Origin: Fasciola hepatica
Lineage: Eukaryota > Platyhelminthes > Trematoda > Plagiorchiida > Fasciolidae
Assembly: GCA_948099385.1 (NCBI GenBank)
Contig: CANUEZ040000163.1
Location: 7,411,001 to 7,475,000 of the forward strand
Direction: 5' to 3'
Length of the DNA stretch: 64,000 nt
Below, piece by piece: positions 25,000-38,199 of this stretch. Each line of letters starts with the position of its first letter. Position 1 is the first letter of the stretch. The notes under the pieces are model-generated. The model had not been told where the DNA came from and did not search any database. It worked only from the letters and a program-made list of their open reading frames with translations. Position numbers and translations under genes: made by a program.

Positions 25000-25790
25000 G
25001 CATCACCTGGTAGAAGTAGATTCGGTGATACTTGGATGTTAATGAAGGAGGAGGTAAGAGAATAAAAGCAGGACTTTCCTCAGAGAAACTACCGCAAGTA
25101 CGGCTGACTGCATTTCCCCAAGAATATGAAAATGAGTGTATGCAGCGGGGAAGTGTGGAAGTAGAGAAATCAACGTGTGTGTACGGTGTTAGAGCATCAG
25201 TGAGAGCATGTGTTTGTCTAGAATAACGAGCTTTCAATAAGAGATCCAATGATTTCTTTGTTGTTGTTGTTGTGGGCTATTGTACTACTCGGTCGCCCAG
25301 TCCAGAGTAGGCATTTTCATTCGAGGATGCATCTCTAGCCTTTGGACAGCCAAGCGTGTCCTGCAAAGCAGCAGTGTTGGCCCATATGAGTCGGTGGCCG
25401 GTTTTATGATTCATTCGCCACTTCTGGGGACCCCTGGGAGCCGGTAACTGATTGCTCAGTTCATACGTCCTTTGGATGAGGCTAAACATTCTGGGTGCCA
25501 AGTACACCCCTTTGTCACAGAAGCAGGTTAGCATGGTGTTGCACGCCTCATACGCCATCCACGGTTGGTTTGGAATGAGGGTTTAGCCAACTCCCCTAGA
25601 CTGACTACTAGTCTGTCAACCCGGTGGAGGGTGCCAAGGGTTCGCTGTCGCCCTCACACGTTGGTGGGAACACCTCCGCCATGAGAATGTAGTATGTAGG
25701 ACTACCTCACCAGAAGCTGTACGGGATGCGCTGTCATTTAGGAGCATTTCGAGAGGCATTCAGGGTGAGTAGCCAACTCGGAGCTTGAGA
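25000..25790 (-). mobile_element. 5' region of the RTE-like LINE
   Basis: Upstream of the endonuclease start on the - strand lies a comparatively GC-rich region including the ORF at 25558-25277, which starts MAYEACNTMLTCFCDKGVYL, and a (CAA)n run at about 25258-25275. It sits where the 5' leader of trematode RTE elements would be. I read it as the leader, not as a separate gene. The outer limit near 25790 is a guess from the change in composition. Confidence 0.6.
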
Positions 25791-26559
25791 CACCCACCCC
25801 CGACCATACTGAGGCGTTTTGGAGGTTACACCCATAAAGCTATCATTCAATATCTTAAACTGAGTCCCATACACAGCGATCGATTTATCTATTGTTTGGG
25901 CATTTTTATTGGTTACGACGATGATAACAGCTATAATAAAAGCAATTCATCAAGAAAATGTCACATGGACCGGAAACAAAGATTTAAATGGAAATCGGTT
26001 TGGAAAGTGATGGGTCTTTGGAACTCCCAGTTACCAGGTGCTAGGTTGATTCCGACGACGGCCTGAGGAGCGGGCAAAAGTTCCAAAGGTTGATAAAAGA
26101 CGGTGGAAATGAGGTGAGATAGGGGAACAACAATGAAAAATGAAGCAGTACAGCTTGTCGATGACGTCTAAAGTTAAAAGCAACGCCGAACACAAAAGTG
26201 AGCTAAGAGAGTTATGGTCCAATCATCCTCAAGCAGAGTAGTTGAAGGTGTTTTTGAACTGGAGGAAACCAACTGTCATTATAACGGGTGAACAAGCAAC
26301 GAACAGCTATGTCCTATCGGAAAAAATTAACTGTTTGGAGCCACGTTAGAACTATCTATATCTATTTTCTTTAATTTCAGTGTGTTTACACAATCAAACC
26401 CGGTCATCTCGAGGCTGCTAGAGGCCCACAACAGACTCTACACTTGACCGTGGTGGGCTGGTGATCACATAGTGTGACATTCAGTAACGGATATCCAAGT
26501 TTTTGGTACAGATATCATGTTTTCCAGCCATCCGAGGACCAGAGCTAATGTCCCTGTCT

Positions 26560-27600
26560 GAAGTGGAACATATAAACATCATGCACAAAATTCTATTCAA
26601 CCCAACCTCTTTTTCTGTGATTCCATTTAAACTAGACCACTTGGGAGGACCACATTTCTCAGGCTGATGTGTCAGTCCGAATCAACATTGAGTACGCAAA
26701 GGAATCCTAACAGTGACCCATATAAACTGAATAACCTCGGATAATACTCCAAGAGAGAGTTCAAAAGACTTTTAGATCCACCCCTGGACCAATTGCGGAA
26801 ACAGTCAGACGGTTATTGGTGCATGATTCAATCAGGCCATCGAAATGAAACTTTTGCTCATCACTAAATATCACTTCAATTTATTCTCAGTTCTAAGTGA
26901 TCAGATTGCTGGCACATTCTTCCCGATCTTACACATGACGACCAGTCATCCAAGACACTGATCTCATCTTTCACAGCAAGTGTGGTGCAGATGGTAAGAG
27001 TTGTTGCCATCACGATCGTTTACTTCCGGCTTCGAGTTATTAGTCATTTGATTTGAAGCCCTGGGCAAGAATTGTCTCGCGGAAATATCTCCTCGTATGG
27101 CTTGGATCTCTCGAAAATTTACGGATATTTAATGTTGGGCTGGAAATTGTCTTGAAAATCTGGGGCACGGACGTTCCGAAATCCTTGCTGCAGCTAAGAT
27201 AGACTTAGGTCTCGTGCCATACTTGATTTTTATGCAATACCCGGTTGGACGTTGCTCACGAACCAGGTGAGACGTCAACATAGTTCATTTGACGCGTGAC
27301 TAAGCATCCCTCAGTATTTGAAATCTGCCACCAAAGTCAAAGTTCATTGCATTTCAGAACCAACCACATGTGTTTCGCCTTTCGTTCAGGAGTGTATTTA
27401 AGGGCATTTCGCACCCTCTTGTGGAACACCATCCAGGGTGAATCCGTTTATCTGGATCATGACTGAAATCCGTGTGCCTAATTAATGTTGGGTTGCTTTG
27501 AGACATCAACATGAGAAATGTGATCGTCCTAAGTGGTCGAGTTCGAAAGGAATGATAGAAAACCGGATTGAGTATTTTGGCAGTGTAAGCACTAAAGAAA
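26560..27600 (-). mobile_element. Tc1/mariner-type relic, copy 1
   Basis: On the - strand, broken frames give WMTGRHV, then after stops IEVIFSDEQKFHFDG (26836-26876). That matches the DNA-binding to catalytic-core part of Tc1/Tc3-like transposases, including the second conserved Asp in Phe-Ser-Asp-Glu. Imperfect terminal inverted repeats of at least 110 bases flank it: the reverse complement of about 26590-26705 pairs with about 27485-27590 (shared GACACATCA or GACATCA, GAGAAATGTG, AAGTGGTC and GGAAT blocks), and the similarity seems to run inward to about 26750 and 27430. The C-terminal transposase half is not visible, so the copy looks internally deleted as well as decayed. A second relative lies at 36635-37590. 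Confidence 0.75.
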
Positions 27601-28394
27601 ATTATCGAAAATCTTACTGAACAAGTAGCATGCAGCTGCTTTTCTTTCCTCATTTGTGAACTTCCTGCGTCTCGCAATGCCTTTTCGTTAGAATGATTAT
27701 TATTTTCCCCACTGATGGCTTGGCCGGATCAATGATCTACCCACCGTTCGTAGCACATGCATGCATGCACTGGCAAATATCAACTAGAATATTTCTAATG
27801 TTCATGCTCATACACAACACAGCCTGACTGTTGTAAATCCGACTCGGCCTATTTTTTCTCCTCTTCGATGGACTCATTGACTATGAACCCTAGAGTGTAC
27901 TACATCGACTCAAAGTAGTTGGATAAACCACTACCATCGTTATACTTTTTCGCTGGATTTAAAGTCACACCTGAGGCTCATTCACAAAGTTGAATGAGGC
28001 GAATGTGTGACAGCCATTCTCTCGCTGTTTGGTTGGTTGTTAAACATCTGTACTGCACCAATAAATTCACACTACCCTCTATAAACCTGTGTTCAGGGAG
28101 ATTTTTAAGTAGTGAAATAGTCATTGAAATAGCACAACAACGACGGAATAAGCAACAGTCGTAGCACTGGGTCCCCTTGAATTAGTCGATTAGAGCGGAT
28201 AGAGGACATAAATTTGGAGATGTACGCATTCCTTTTGGGTTTTTCAATAGCTTACAAGAGGTGTTGATGGACAGTGAAATGAGGCACAGCGCAATACAAC
28301 AAGTTCATTGAGAGAAAGACAGTTTGACAAACAAGTTAGCTTTTATTGCTACATCCACTGCCGACTTACACCAAGTTACATAACTCAGAAAACA

Positions 28395-28493
28395 ATGTCT
28401 GAAGAAATGACTGGTAATTGTTTGCGTTATGGAGGAAACGTGTTCAAAAAGGGGTCGACCGGGGTGAGCAGTGGGGCTATTGTGGCCGTATAA
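28395..28493 (+). other. Short ORF with ATG, unrecognised
   Basis: A 32-codon ATG frame reads MSEEMTGNCLRYGGNV, then a Gly/Ser-rich end and a stop. It is part of a 61-codon frame open from 28308. No family is recognised. It is listed because it lies 200 bases before the hydrophobic ORF at 28681-28908 on the same strand. It may be chance. Confidence 0.12.
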
Positions 28494-28680
28494 CTACTGA
28501 TGATTATCAGCTGAATATCAGTTCCGACTGGCACGTGGGAGCAGTTTGGACACGTGACCACGGGAGGATGAGGGATTTAACGAACTGTTCTATGTACATG
28601 GTGGTGAGTTGTTTAATCGGATTGCTGGGGATAAGAGTCTAACTTATATCCGAACTGTACTTTGTGTGATTCGCACTTGA

Positions 28681-28908
28681 ACCCACATTTCTTGGTCTCC
28701 TACTGAGTCAAGTTTGGTGGTATTCTCCAATCCGGTTGGTCAAGAGCCTGCTGGTACAACTGATGAAACAGACAGTGTTCAAAAGATTTGGAAACCATTC
28801 GGTAAATATGTGGCTCAGGCTATGACAGCAACAGTCGGTGGGTCAGTAGCTTCCGCCCTCACCGTGGGGCTCTTTGTCTTCTTATCAATGGCACCTCACA
28901 CCACATAA
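28681..28908 (+). other. Unrecognised ORF with a hydrophobic C-terminus
   Basis: The frame is open from just after a TGA at 28678 to a TAA at 28906-28908. It encodes a hydrophilic part (VGQEPAGTTDETDSVQKIW, then KPFGKYVAQ) followed by a small-residue-rich hydrophobic stretch (MTATVGGSVASALTVGLFVF) that could be one membrane span. There is no good ATG start in frame near the beginning, so it would have to be an exon with an acceptor among the AGs at 28705-28712. It could be the last exon of a nested small membrane protein, or a chance ORF. I do not recognise a family. Confidence 0.25.
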
Positions 28909-31900
28909 CTTTCTGTCATCTGATTAGTCTGAGTCGAGTATTCTGAATGACTGCATGAAATCGGAACATCGAGCGCGTAGACCTCTGTGAGACAATAATG
29001 ATAAGTAGACTTAGACCCCCACACGCGCAGAATCTATTGACCCACAGTTAGTCTGACTTGGCGTAAGCCAATCAGATTTACCGAACCATTTCCGAATTTG
29101 GTAATTATTGCCTGTTGCCATTGCGTTGATCTGTGCTCAGTCTGTGTGCAAATAAACAGTACTGCTTTGGTGCTACTGACCCACGATTGAGAAATCACGT
29201 TTGTTTATCCTAGTTACATTTTTTGTGTTCTCCAAAAGGTTTATTAATTTTCCAATAAAGATCGAAACGTGGAACACTGGTAAATCACATTCGTACATAC
29301 CATGACCATGATAAGAGACAATAAAATCTCGGCTGATTTGCTACATATCAATAATATTTATTGTGATTCATACTCGTAGCATTACATCACAAAATATCAG
29401 AACAACTTAAGAGATTGGGCCAATTAGACAAATGAAAAGTGATGGGGAACAGTGGTGACAAAAAAGGGAACAAAACGATTATAGTCTAATCTTAGATCAA
29501 AATCTGATATGGATTATTTCTCACGCGTTATGTCACTGTGGCAACAGCTGAGGCTGTCGGTGTCCGCTTTCTGAACCCTCCCTCCCCCCCATATGTGCTC
29601 TAGGAACAATTTGTGTGCTTTTAAGCTGCTTTGGCCCACCCTCTACCCTTCGGTAGGCCATAGACCAGATGAAAACTAACATAACACGTGAGAAATAATC
29701 CAAATTCGGTCTTCATGTGAGCTTGGATTAAAATTTTCTTCCTCTTTGTCACCATTAGTCTCTATCATTTCCTAGTTCAGTCCCTGAACTTGCCTCCTGC
29801 ATTATTTAACAGAAAATCTACTTGTAATTTTCCATTATATAAGATTCAGGCTCTTCGTGTCAATAATACAACCCTGTGTTATTCTTGTAGTTCATGCATC
29901 TTCTTTGTAGGACCTAAGTTATTCTGTTTTGGCCGCCCCAACAAGACAGATTCGAACGAGGCTAGTCTTAGCGATTCCTATTACAGTTGCTCGACATCTA
30001 AACTTATGTGTTTGATATTCATTTGGCTCGTTTGTCTAAATTTTCACCCACTAACCGTCGACTAGTACATTAATGGGTGCACGAAAAAAACAGAGAAATG
30101 GGTCGGAAATCAAGGCATCTGTTGATAAACGCTTATAGATTATCGGTCGGGACAAGTTTTCATTGCTTTAGACTGGGCTACTGAGGGCTAGTTACCCAAA
30201 GATATACCTTACTGAGTCAGCGAGATTCTACCATATCGACACTTGACAAAGTAATGTTGATTCAGGCTGACTTTTTCTTAGACACTACCTCCAGTTATAA
30301 TTAGAAATAGGCACCTTCGCTGTGGATACTGCTGATCGAACAGGTATACTTGTAGCAGTACCGTGTATCAACATGAAGTAGAGAGTAGTCATGCTTCGGT
30401 CCATTTCCAACTATTTCAGTACATATTATATAATATATGAACGTTGTAAAATGAGATTGACTAACCTCAAACTCATTGAAAACGAGCTTTTCCGTAACAT
30501 TGTTTCATCCCTTAGGTGATCTGTAGATTTGTTTTGAAATTTGTGTTTCGCAAAAACTGTAGGTAATTCCACGGATCAAAGCATCTTTGTGCATTCATTT
30601 GCGTTGTTCACATCCGACTAGCCGTACTCCAATTGCTCAACTGTTAAATCAACCACCCGGTTGAGTGGAAGGCAAGCAGTTTGCTTCCGCTCGTAATGTG
30701 GGTTGGTGGATACGAAAAACGCCATCGAAGTTTCCATTATCTGCAAAGTCGGATTGTGCGACAACCTTCTTTCGTCTAGTCTTACCACCTTAAAGGACAT
30801 TCAATGAGAAAGAAAGCGATGATTTGTTGACATTAAATTGGATTGTTACTGGACCTAATCAGTCTTTGTTTTGGATAATATTTGTGTTACTGTGATATAC
30901 TCAATGCACGTAGTGGCTTTTGATTCCCTTTCCCAAAACATTGGACAGAATCTTCCGCGTAGCTTTCTCAAAGGTCACTTGAAAAATCAGTGATTTATAT
31001 ACTACTTAGTGCGATATTTTCCAAGTGTTTCGTGGGGTGAGTGCCGGAATTTGGTGTTACGTAATGCACCTATAATGTAAGATTAGTGACTCCAAAATCT
31101 GGCTCTATGACAATGACTAGTCACTCTTAAAATGGCATTCTGAAGTGAACAGTTAGCAATGACAACTCGCTAAGACTGTCTAAGTGGTATGAAATTGTCC
31201 TCTGATGGTTTGTTATGTTAGATATTCACGAAAATGATTCGTGGTGATTGATTCCTCTGTTATGAAACCAAATGATATCTACATCGCAGTCACTCTGATC
31301 CAAACTACGCCTTACCTAATGCAGTCTTATGTAGTTTGCAAGCAGAAATCATCGATTCCTTTTCATGCTCATGCACATAGGCATTACTCGAGGGGAAATT
31401 GGTAAATTTGCATTCACTGTACATCTGTATGAAGATCCCTTTAGTCTCGGCTGGAACCCGATTATCCATAGAACGCGTACAACTGAATGCTCCATGCTGG
31501 CTGAAAACAGTAGGGAAAAATACGTAAGACTGCCTTATTGTAACAATATGCAAAGGGATTACGTGCTCTTTCTGTCCTCTTTGTTATTTGTGGTTTTGCT
31601 TCCAATTTCCTGGAAAAAACATAGATTTTTATTCTGAATAAGTTCAGTTTCGTTTATGGATGCTGAAAGAAGCTTTCTCAATTAGAAAACTGTATCAATA
31701 TGAGCGTATCGTAACGGAATTATTTATTTTGGTGAGTCATTCACTTGCGAATCGTGTGATAACGCTGCCTACGAATCGGTATGCAACAAAGTACTATCTG
31801 GAAGGTTCAAAGTAGAATCCCTATGATTCTCCAGTCAGCTGTATCACTGTCTATTGTTTTGAAAAAAATACCTACAATAAGAAGTATGAAGGACTGACGA

Positions 31901-32240
31901 CCAGACTCCTCAGATTGGATTTGCATTCAAGTAACAACTGGAAACAAAAAGGACAGCTCCAGTGTTGTAAAGCCATCTTAAATAGTGGTTCTAGTAGGTT
32001 TTCAATGAAATCTTAAATTTCCTGGACAGACGGGCTTTGAGGCTTCACGTCAACAACTGCTTTAGGGCACACTATTTCACTAGAATACAATGATATGACA
32101 AACCGAGTTGGTAAAAGAGAGAAATCCAACTGTGGGCAGCCCAACCACAAAATAAATCATTGTGGCACACGCCATGTGCTACAGTAGTTTGGGCGGGTAT
32201 ACTGTGGGGTCCATATGGGAAAAGTTGGAAACCTTTCGGC

Positions 32241-32450
32241 TTGGCCTAGTAGCTCAGCTAGTGGTATTAACGCGTGGGTGGCAACCTTGTGTGGGTTTGA
32301 GTCCCCCTGGGGTCAGGGAGTTTTAACGTTTGGACCACTTCAGTAACCAAAATCGAGTTTCGTAAACTTCTTTCCTAAAAACGTTCCCCATCTGGGTCAT
32401 GGGAGTCTTACGTAACCACAATCAGGGTTAAAACTGCGATGTTACATCAA
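32241..32450 (+). repeat. tRNA-derived SINE-like element
   Basis: The head has an A-box-like TAGCTCAGCTAGTGG at 32251-32265 and a B-box-like GGGTTTGAGTCC at 32294-32305, spaced as in a tRNA gene. The ends do not fold into an acceptor stem and an unrelated tail follows, so this is a SINE head and not a tRNA. A related head in the opposite orientation is at 33862-33945; both share an AGCTCAGCT core and TATTAACGC. The 3' limit is approximate. Confidence 0.6.
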
Positions 32451-33861
32451 GAAAGGAAATGATGAATAATTCAGTTTGCAGGCTAGAACCTACTTGTCAG
32501 TTTCCTCTGCAATATTCATTGATTGTTCAAGTTTTCAGATAAATGGCAGTAAAAGTTGATAAATGCAAATAATGACCAACAAGAGGTGAGTAGTTATGCC
32601 AGAAAAATTGCTACTCGGGTCGCCAAATAGAGTAGAAAAGGAACTCGGAATTAAAGCATTAGCGTTCAGCGAATGGAATGCAACAGTTGTTGGTAAAAGT
32701 GGTCAAACTGAAAATGGTATTAGATCACTTTAAGTACACATAAATAGAAGGGCACCGATGTAACAGAACGGAAAATCTTTCGCCTGCAAAAAACGCAAGA
32801 ACAGAAAACTCCTTGAGTCGAAAGCTCTTTACGTTTCTCATCGGGAATCCACAATTACAATTATAGCTTTATCACCACACTGCTGCCTTGAGAAAGAATT
32901 CTGTTCGCAGTGGCATATATTTCATAATCATACACAGATAAGGAACATTCGGTTCGTCTGGACCACTCATTAAGCAAGCCATTTCGTAAGCCTGTTGTCG
33001 ACTACACAATGACTCAAAATCACCCAATCACCAAGGCCTCCGAAAGTACTCAGTTCCACTGTCATGGTAGCCTAAAAGTAGCATCCAATGATTAGTGATT
33101 TTCCGCCGATTGTTTGCACGAGTTTATTCTGGAAAACATAAAAATGCAGGAAACTCCATGAGTCCAAAGCTCAATAAGTGTCTCAACGAGAACTCACACT
33201 TACATTATTTGAACCATATTATGGCCGATTGCAGATTGGTCACGGCAACATACAAATCACGGGTTCATCTTAGATGAGAAGGTCATCAAAAGTTGTGTGA
33301 CATGCATGATATTATATCAACAAGCTCGTAATCGAAAATCCTCGGACAGAAGAAGCCGATAGGTGACAGAACGTAGAGACAGGTTAAGTTGGAATGTAAC
33401 CAAGAGTGTGTTAAGGTGAGACAGGAGGTTCAACAATATTCCCAGTAATGAAACACGGTTTGGCAGATTTGATAAAACTTGAGTCAGCCAAATTGCTAAA
33501 ATTCGTTAGTCCTGAATCGGGATTAGAACCTGTTGTATGGACTTACCACTGGTTGAGCCTCTGACTGCGTTCCGTCAGGGTGGATGTGAACGTTGATCGG
33601 TCAGTCGATATTGTCTACTAAAACTCACGCAAGCGTGCATGAACGCACCTCACCTTGAAAGCGCCCATACCACGAATCTTCATTCCCAACAAATGAAACT
33701 CCGCACTCAGTCACACTTGTTTGTTGGCTCGTCTGCTAGGCGGCCCCACTTGGCACGTACTGGTTACGTTTACGTAAGACGTTGCACTTGATTTCTTGCT
33801 TGCTTACTTACGTATGAATAAACGGATTTCCCACGTACTATATTTTGCCGAGATTAGCATA

Positions 33862-33945
33862 CACAACAGAACCCGGGAATGGATGCCCTCCCCCCTTCAA
33901 GCGTTAATACCCTGTTTGTGTTCTACCAGCTGAGCTGTGAGGCCC
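33862..33945 (-). repeat. tRNA-derived SINE-like element, inverted copy
   Basis: On the - strand it reads GGGGCCTCACAGCTCAGCTG, then GTAGAACAC, TATTAACGC and CCCGGGTTCTGTTG. The A-box-like part is at 33921-33940 and the B-box-like part at 33866-33877 (degenerate). It resembles the + strand copy at 32241, with an extra run of bases between the A box and TATTAACGC. Confidence 0.55.
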
Positions 33946-36634
33946 CAAATGTGTTAAATTGGTTATCAGCGCAAATCGGCAAAAAACGATGTCCACAAAC
34001 ATAATCTACCTACACTTCTTTCAGATCTGATTCCCTCTAAAGTCAGCTCAACAAGAATGTTTTGTGAAAAGTCGATTATAAATATTATTCCTATCATAAG
34101 GAAACTGGAGTTATATGCAGAATGCGTCCAGTTATATTAACAAAGATGTGAAGTAGTCAAGTTGCGATCTGTCCTGTTAGTCTCAGAAAGAACTCCCTGG
34201 TTCAAACCCACATCGGTTCATTAGCGCCGAACAGAGTGCATCAATTCCGCGAAAACGTAATTCAAACCAACGACGGCAATCCCCGATCAAAATCAGACAG
34301 TTGTCTGATAACGTATGAGGTAACAAGACAGCAGACGGCTTTGTCCGGCGGGGAACAGTTAGAAGGAATGTGACCGCATGTAGTCGATCCGTCCATTAAC
34401 TCCAGGGTGCTAGTTCATTAACCAAGGGAAGCAAATAATCAGACAGGGTAAGTGATAAGTAAATAATGGAATAGCGTCATGACCGTTGGCTCTTTTCTCC
34501 CTTTAAGCGAAGGTTGGTTTGTGCATGTTTATGTGTGGTTCCGGGTAGGTGTCAACGCGTGTTCGACAAGTCAACCAGTCAGAAACGGTATTCAAGGTCA
34601 GGCCGAAGGTACAGTGCTGGAAAGGTCAATCAAACCATGTCGATGAGGATAGCCTACACACTAGATTATATAGTTTACACTCCTCACAGACAAGTCGGAA
34701 GAAATTTGGGATTCAATTAGAATTATTCTGGTTGGAGGGCTTGACGGAATTCAAGGAGTATTGACAAGAATTGTGGAATGTCCCTGACTAGTTTCCACAA
34801 ACGTTAATTGGTCGGTTTGGCTGTTAATGCGGTCATCCACTGGTTGATAAGTTTAACTCTTCAACCAGTCAACCAACGCCACACCCCGTTGTCTATTTTG
34901 TCGCTCGCTAATTGCGTTGCACAATCTAAACCTGGGTACACTTCACTGTATCTCAGCGGGTACATACATCAGTCTATATAATACACATCGCGATGCCATA
35001 GACACAGCTAACAATGACAGCAACAGGGCAGTCGTGATTTCGTCTAAACACAACGAAGGAGAATGGGAAAATGTCATGTTACAGTGACTGAGCATAATCA
35101 GTCTTTCCCAATGAAATTAACTGAATTAAGTTATCAATCAAACAAAATGCTATTGTCATTGGGCGACAAAAAACATACCTCTAATCATCGTGCATATACC
35201 ACAGTCACGTACTTATGAGAGAAAAAACAACATAAAAAACAAGGCTTATATTCAATGATTTTCCTGCTAGGTAATACAAAACATTATTTATGTTCTAGTC
35301 AGCCGGATTAAAATGCTCGAGAGGAAGAGAGAGAGAGAGACGAGACGGCAACCTCTCCCGATTCTGTGTTGTCCAAACAGGGAAATAACTTAGCCTCATA
35401 TCCTACCGTTCAGAACAAAACAAGGCTCACTTTTACCACGGTTGGAGACAGCCATGTGGGGATGGGGTTGGCTCCGAGATTGTTACAGCTACGGGTGTGT
35501 GAATTATATGATCTTTATGACCCGAAAGATCGTGAGAACATATGGGGGTTAAGCGCCTCTTTTACATTCACATTGCGCTTGGTTTTTGCTGGGTGTTAAA
35601 GAGAAGCTTTGGCGATTGCTTATGTGATCTCGGAGTTTAACCTCGCTAGATGATCTTGGCAAACATATTCATTTAGCACTCTGCTCCGGGGAAATTTTTT
35701 CACAAGTTTACACACTATTTACTAATACTACTGATAATAGACGTGGAAATTCAGCTTACCACATCGAGGAACTCTGTTAAACTGGTTTAATCTAAGTCCC
35801 ATGTTCAGAAACGAAGTTAGTTCGAGGACGTGAACTTCGTGGCCAAAAGCTGATGACTTCATACCCGAACGGGATATTAATCCAGGCCATTGACTGTACC
35901 ACACGAACTTACTCGGTTCATCTGTTGATCGATCGACCGATCGTTTTACCAGCTGGTTGGATGTTTGACTTATCGGTTGACCGACTAACCGGTTACAAGT
36001 GTTCCCTCCTTCTCTTTATTGTGTTCACCTGAGAGTGATATTACTGAAAAGATAGGTTCGCTCACATCTTGCTTTCTCCTGTTAATCAAGGGCTTGTTCC
36101 GTTTACTAAAAGTTCGAAGTGTCAGATTTTGTCCCGCTTACGAAACTTCACATTCGTGGGAGAGATCCTATTTGACTGCTATCAAATTTGGTTTATTAAT
36201 TTCAGCAACAGGAGACTGGAATTAGCTGTGATGTAATTCACTCAATTCTACATGGTTTTGCATCTTTCCGTCTGCTTGTAACGTGATGACATGGTTTTTC
36301 CTATCGAGGAGAAATCGGTCGACGGAGCCAGTTGCACTGTGGATAATGGTTTGTTATCGTCTGAAGCCGGTGACGAAACGGGGCTATGTGATATAGTATA
36401 GACATGAAACTAACCATTCAGAGGCCGTGTTGATAGCCAGTTAGCGTGTGACACAAACACGAAGTTCGGATTTGAGTGCTATATTTATGTATGTACAAGT
36501 GTATATATGTCTCAATGGATTTCAGCCGCACTTGACAAGACTCAACGAGACAAGGGAAATAGCTTTAAAGTGTCTCAGTAGATTCCTAATGTTGAGTTGA
36601 GCACTGATACTGTATGATGTTTCATTTTCTAAGT

Positions 36635-37590
36635 ATATACTGCACAAAATGTGAACAAGTCCACCTCGTTTTTCCACAATTCCTTTTAAACCAACCTATT
36701 CAAGATGATCTAAGTAAGCTTGCAGTCATACATAATATAATGATTATACACAACGATTTCAGTGGTAACCCAGATTAATCGAATGATCCCGGAGGTCTTG
36801 CCAGTTTTGTGTGGTTCATTTAAAGTCAGTGAATATAAGCTTTTACTCATCTTTGTATCTGGAATCACTCTATTCAACATTCCAAGTGATGTGATTTCTA
36901 GTCTATTCCTCTTTATCCTGGACATGACCATCAGTCATCCAAGGCAATGGATCCAGATGTGGTGCAGATGATATGAATTCGTGCACACAATAATGGCCCT
37001 CTGCAAAATTTGACTCACTCAGACGTTGGTTCAAAGTACCAAGCAAAAGTCTTCCCAAGGACTACTCAGAGATACTTTTTCGAATTCGGCGAATCTTTGC
37101 GAAATACAGTGACTCGCGTGCTTCAGAATTAATAAACATAGTGATCGATGGTCTCGAAAGTTTCTTCAAAATCGAAAGTATAGTGATCGTGGGGGTTGGG
37201 AAATTTTATCCTCAAGCCTCGCGCCATACTTCCGTTTTAATAAAGGAGAGATGAATCTTAGTATTCAGCTGAGAGATTGATACTTCTTGAAACATGACTA
37301 AACATCCCAGACCGCTTTAAACTGGCTACTAATAACAAAGTCCGTTGTTTCATAACCGGCTGGTTGTTTTCGACATTCATCCGGGAGTGGACTTAATAAC
37401 ATTTTGCATCATATGAGATACATTTTCTCGATATGAATAAATTTATCTGGGTCGTGATTGGAATCTGTGTGCATATTCACTGTTGGTTTGGGTTGACACA
37501 TCAGTCCACAGGGTTTTGTGTACTTCAAAAAGAATCGCAGAAAAGTCGGTTTGGTTGAACAGCATTTCGTGCTCTAAACTACAGCAGTAG
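36635..37590 (-). mobile_element. Tc1/mariner-type relic, copy 2
   Basis: This copy is homologous to 26560-27600 and lies in the same orientation. Broken - strand frames give LPWMTDGHV, then NHITWNVE, and then LIFTDF and NWQDLRDHSINLGYH around 36781-36840. The last block matches the Tyr-Trp-His-Asp-Leu-Arg region that follows the FSDEKKF motif in Tc3-like transposases. End similarity: the reverse complement of about 36636-36690 (AAAAGGAATTGTGGAAAAAC, then GTGGACTTGTTCACATTTTG) matches about 37525-37580. The third catalytic residue and the C-terminus are not seen. Confidence 0.72.
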
Positions 37591-38199
37591 TGTTTTGACA
37601 TTTCCGTTCCACAGTCCTAACATCCTGTACGTGCTCAAAATTGCTCAATACCATGACTCGAAGTAGTCGATGATAAAGTCAGGCAGTTAAATAGTCTGAT
37701 ATTTCAGTGACAGGGAAATATTTTCCAGTGTTTCACTTACTTAAATATCAGGCGACATTCAAAACCAACAAATCTTTTCCGCAAACAAAAGCTGTAGAAA
37801 GCTGTTATTCCCGCGCCTATATGAATTTGTGATACATTGTTTCCAATGCCATCTGATTTACGGAAGATCCCGCAGAAATTGTAACATCAAAATTTCCGGG
37901 TATCTTTACTCTGGTTGAATCTTCGATGCTTCCGGTGAGTACGTGTGCAGTTGGGGGCACCGTTTTTCCGTCAGATGTCATAAATCTACGGGTCAAGATC
38001 GATACAATCAAACCACCGATGAACAACCCGCGAACGATGGTCTCCAGTCCAGAAGTAGTGATCACAATGGATGTTTACTGAGAAGTGAATCGATTTTCCA
38101 TATCACGAGGATATTCTGTACGAACACAGATGAGCAGCTCTTTCGAGACTATAGGAAATTTACTATTTCAGAATGAACATAACTAAACTCTCACTGAGA

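Larger units (their letters stand above)
22496..25790 (-). mobile_element. RTE-like LINE, nearly full length, degenerate
   Basis: Read on the - strand, the order is a 5' region (about 25790-25000), an apurinic endonuclease domain (about 24985-24180), a linker, a reverse transcriptase (about 23960-23000) and a C-terminal tail (to about 22700). The 5' region includes an ORF at 25558-25277. The 3' end is near a (TA)n tract at 22496-22513. Stops and frameshifts break the coding frame many times, so the copy is dead. It sits antisense to the host gene inside intron B. The class is called from the domain order and sequence style, which resemble RTE-type elements of flatworms; a related clade is possible. 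The exact ends and any target-site duplication were not resolved. Confidence 0.88.

Noticed and set aside
32241..32320. tRNA gene at 32246
   Set aside because: A and B boxes are present, but the ends do not pair into an acceptor stem and the D and anticodon arms are not convincing; it is a SINE head.
37817..38065. - strand ORF next to the Penelope-like relic
   Set aside because: It is on the opposite strand from the relic, has no recognised motif and overlaps a comparable + strand ORF.
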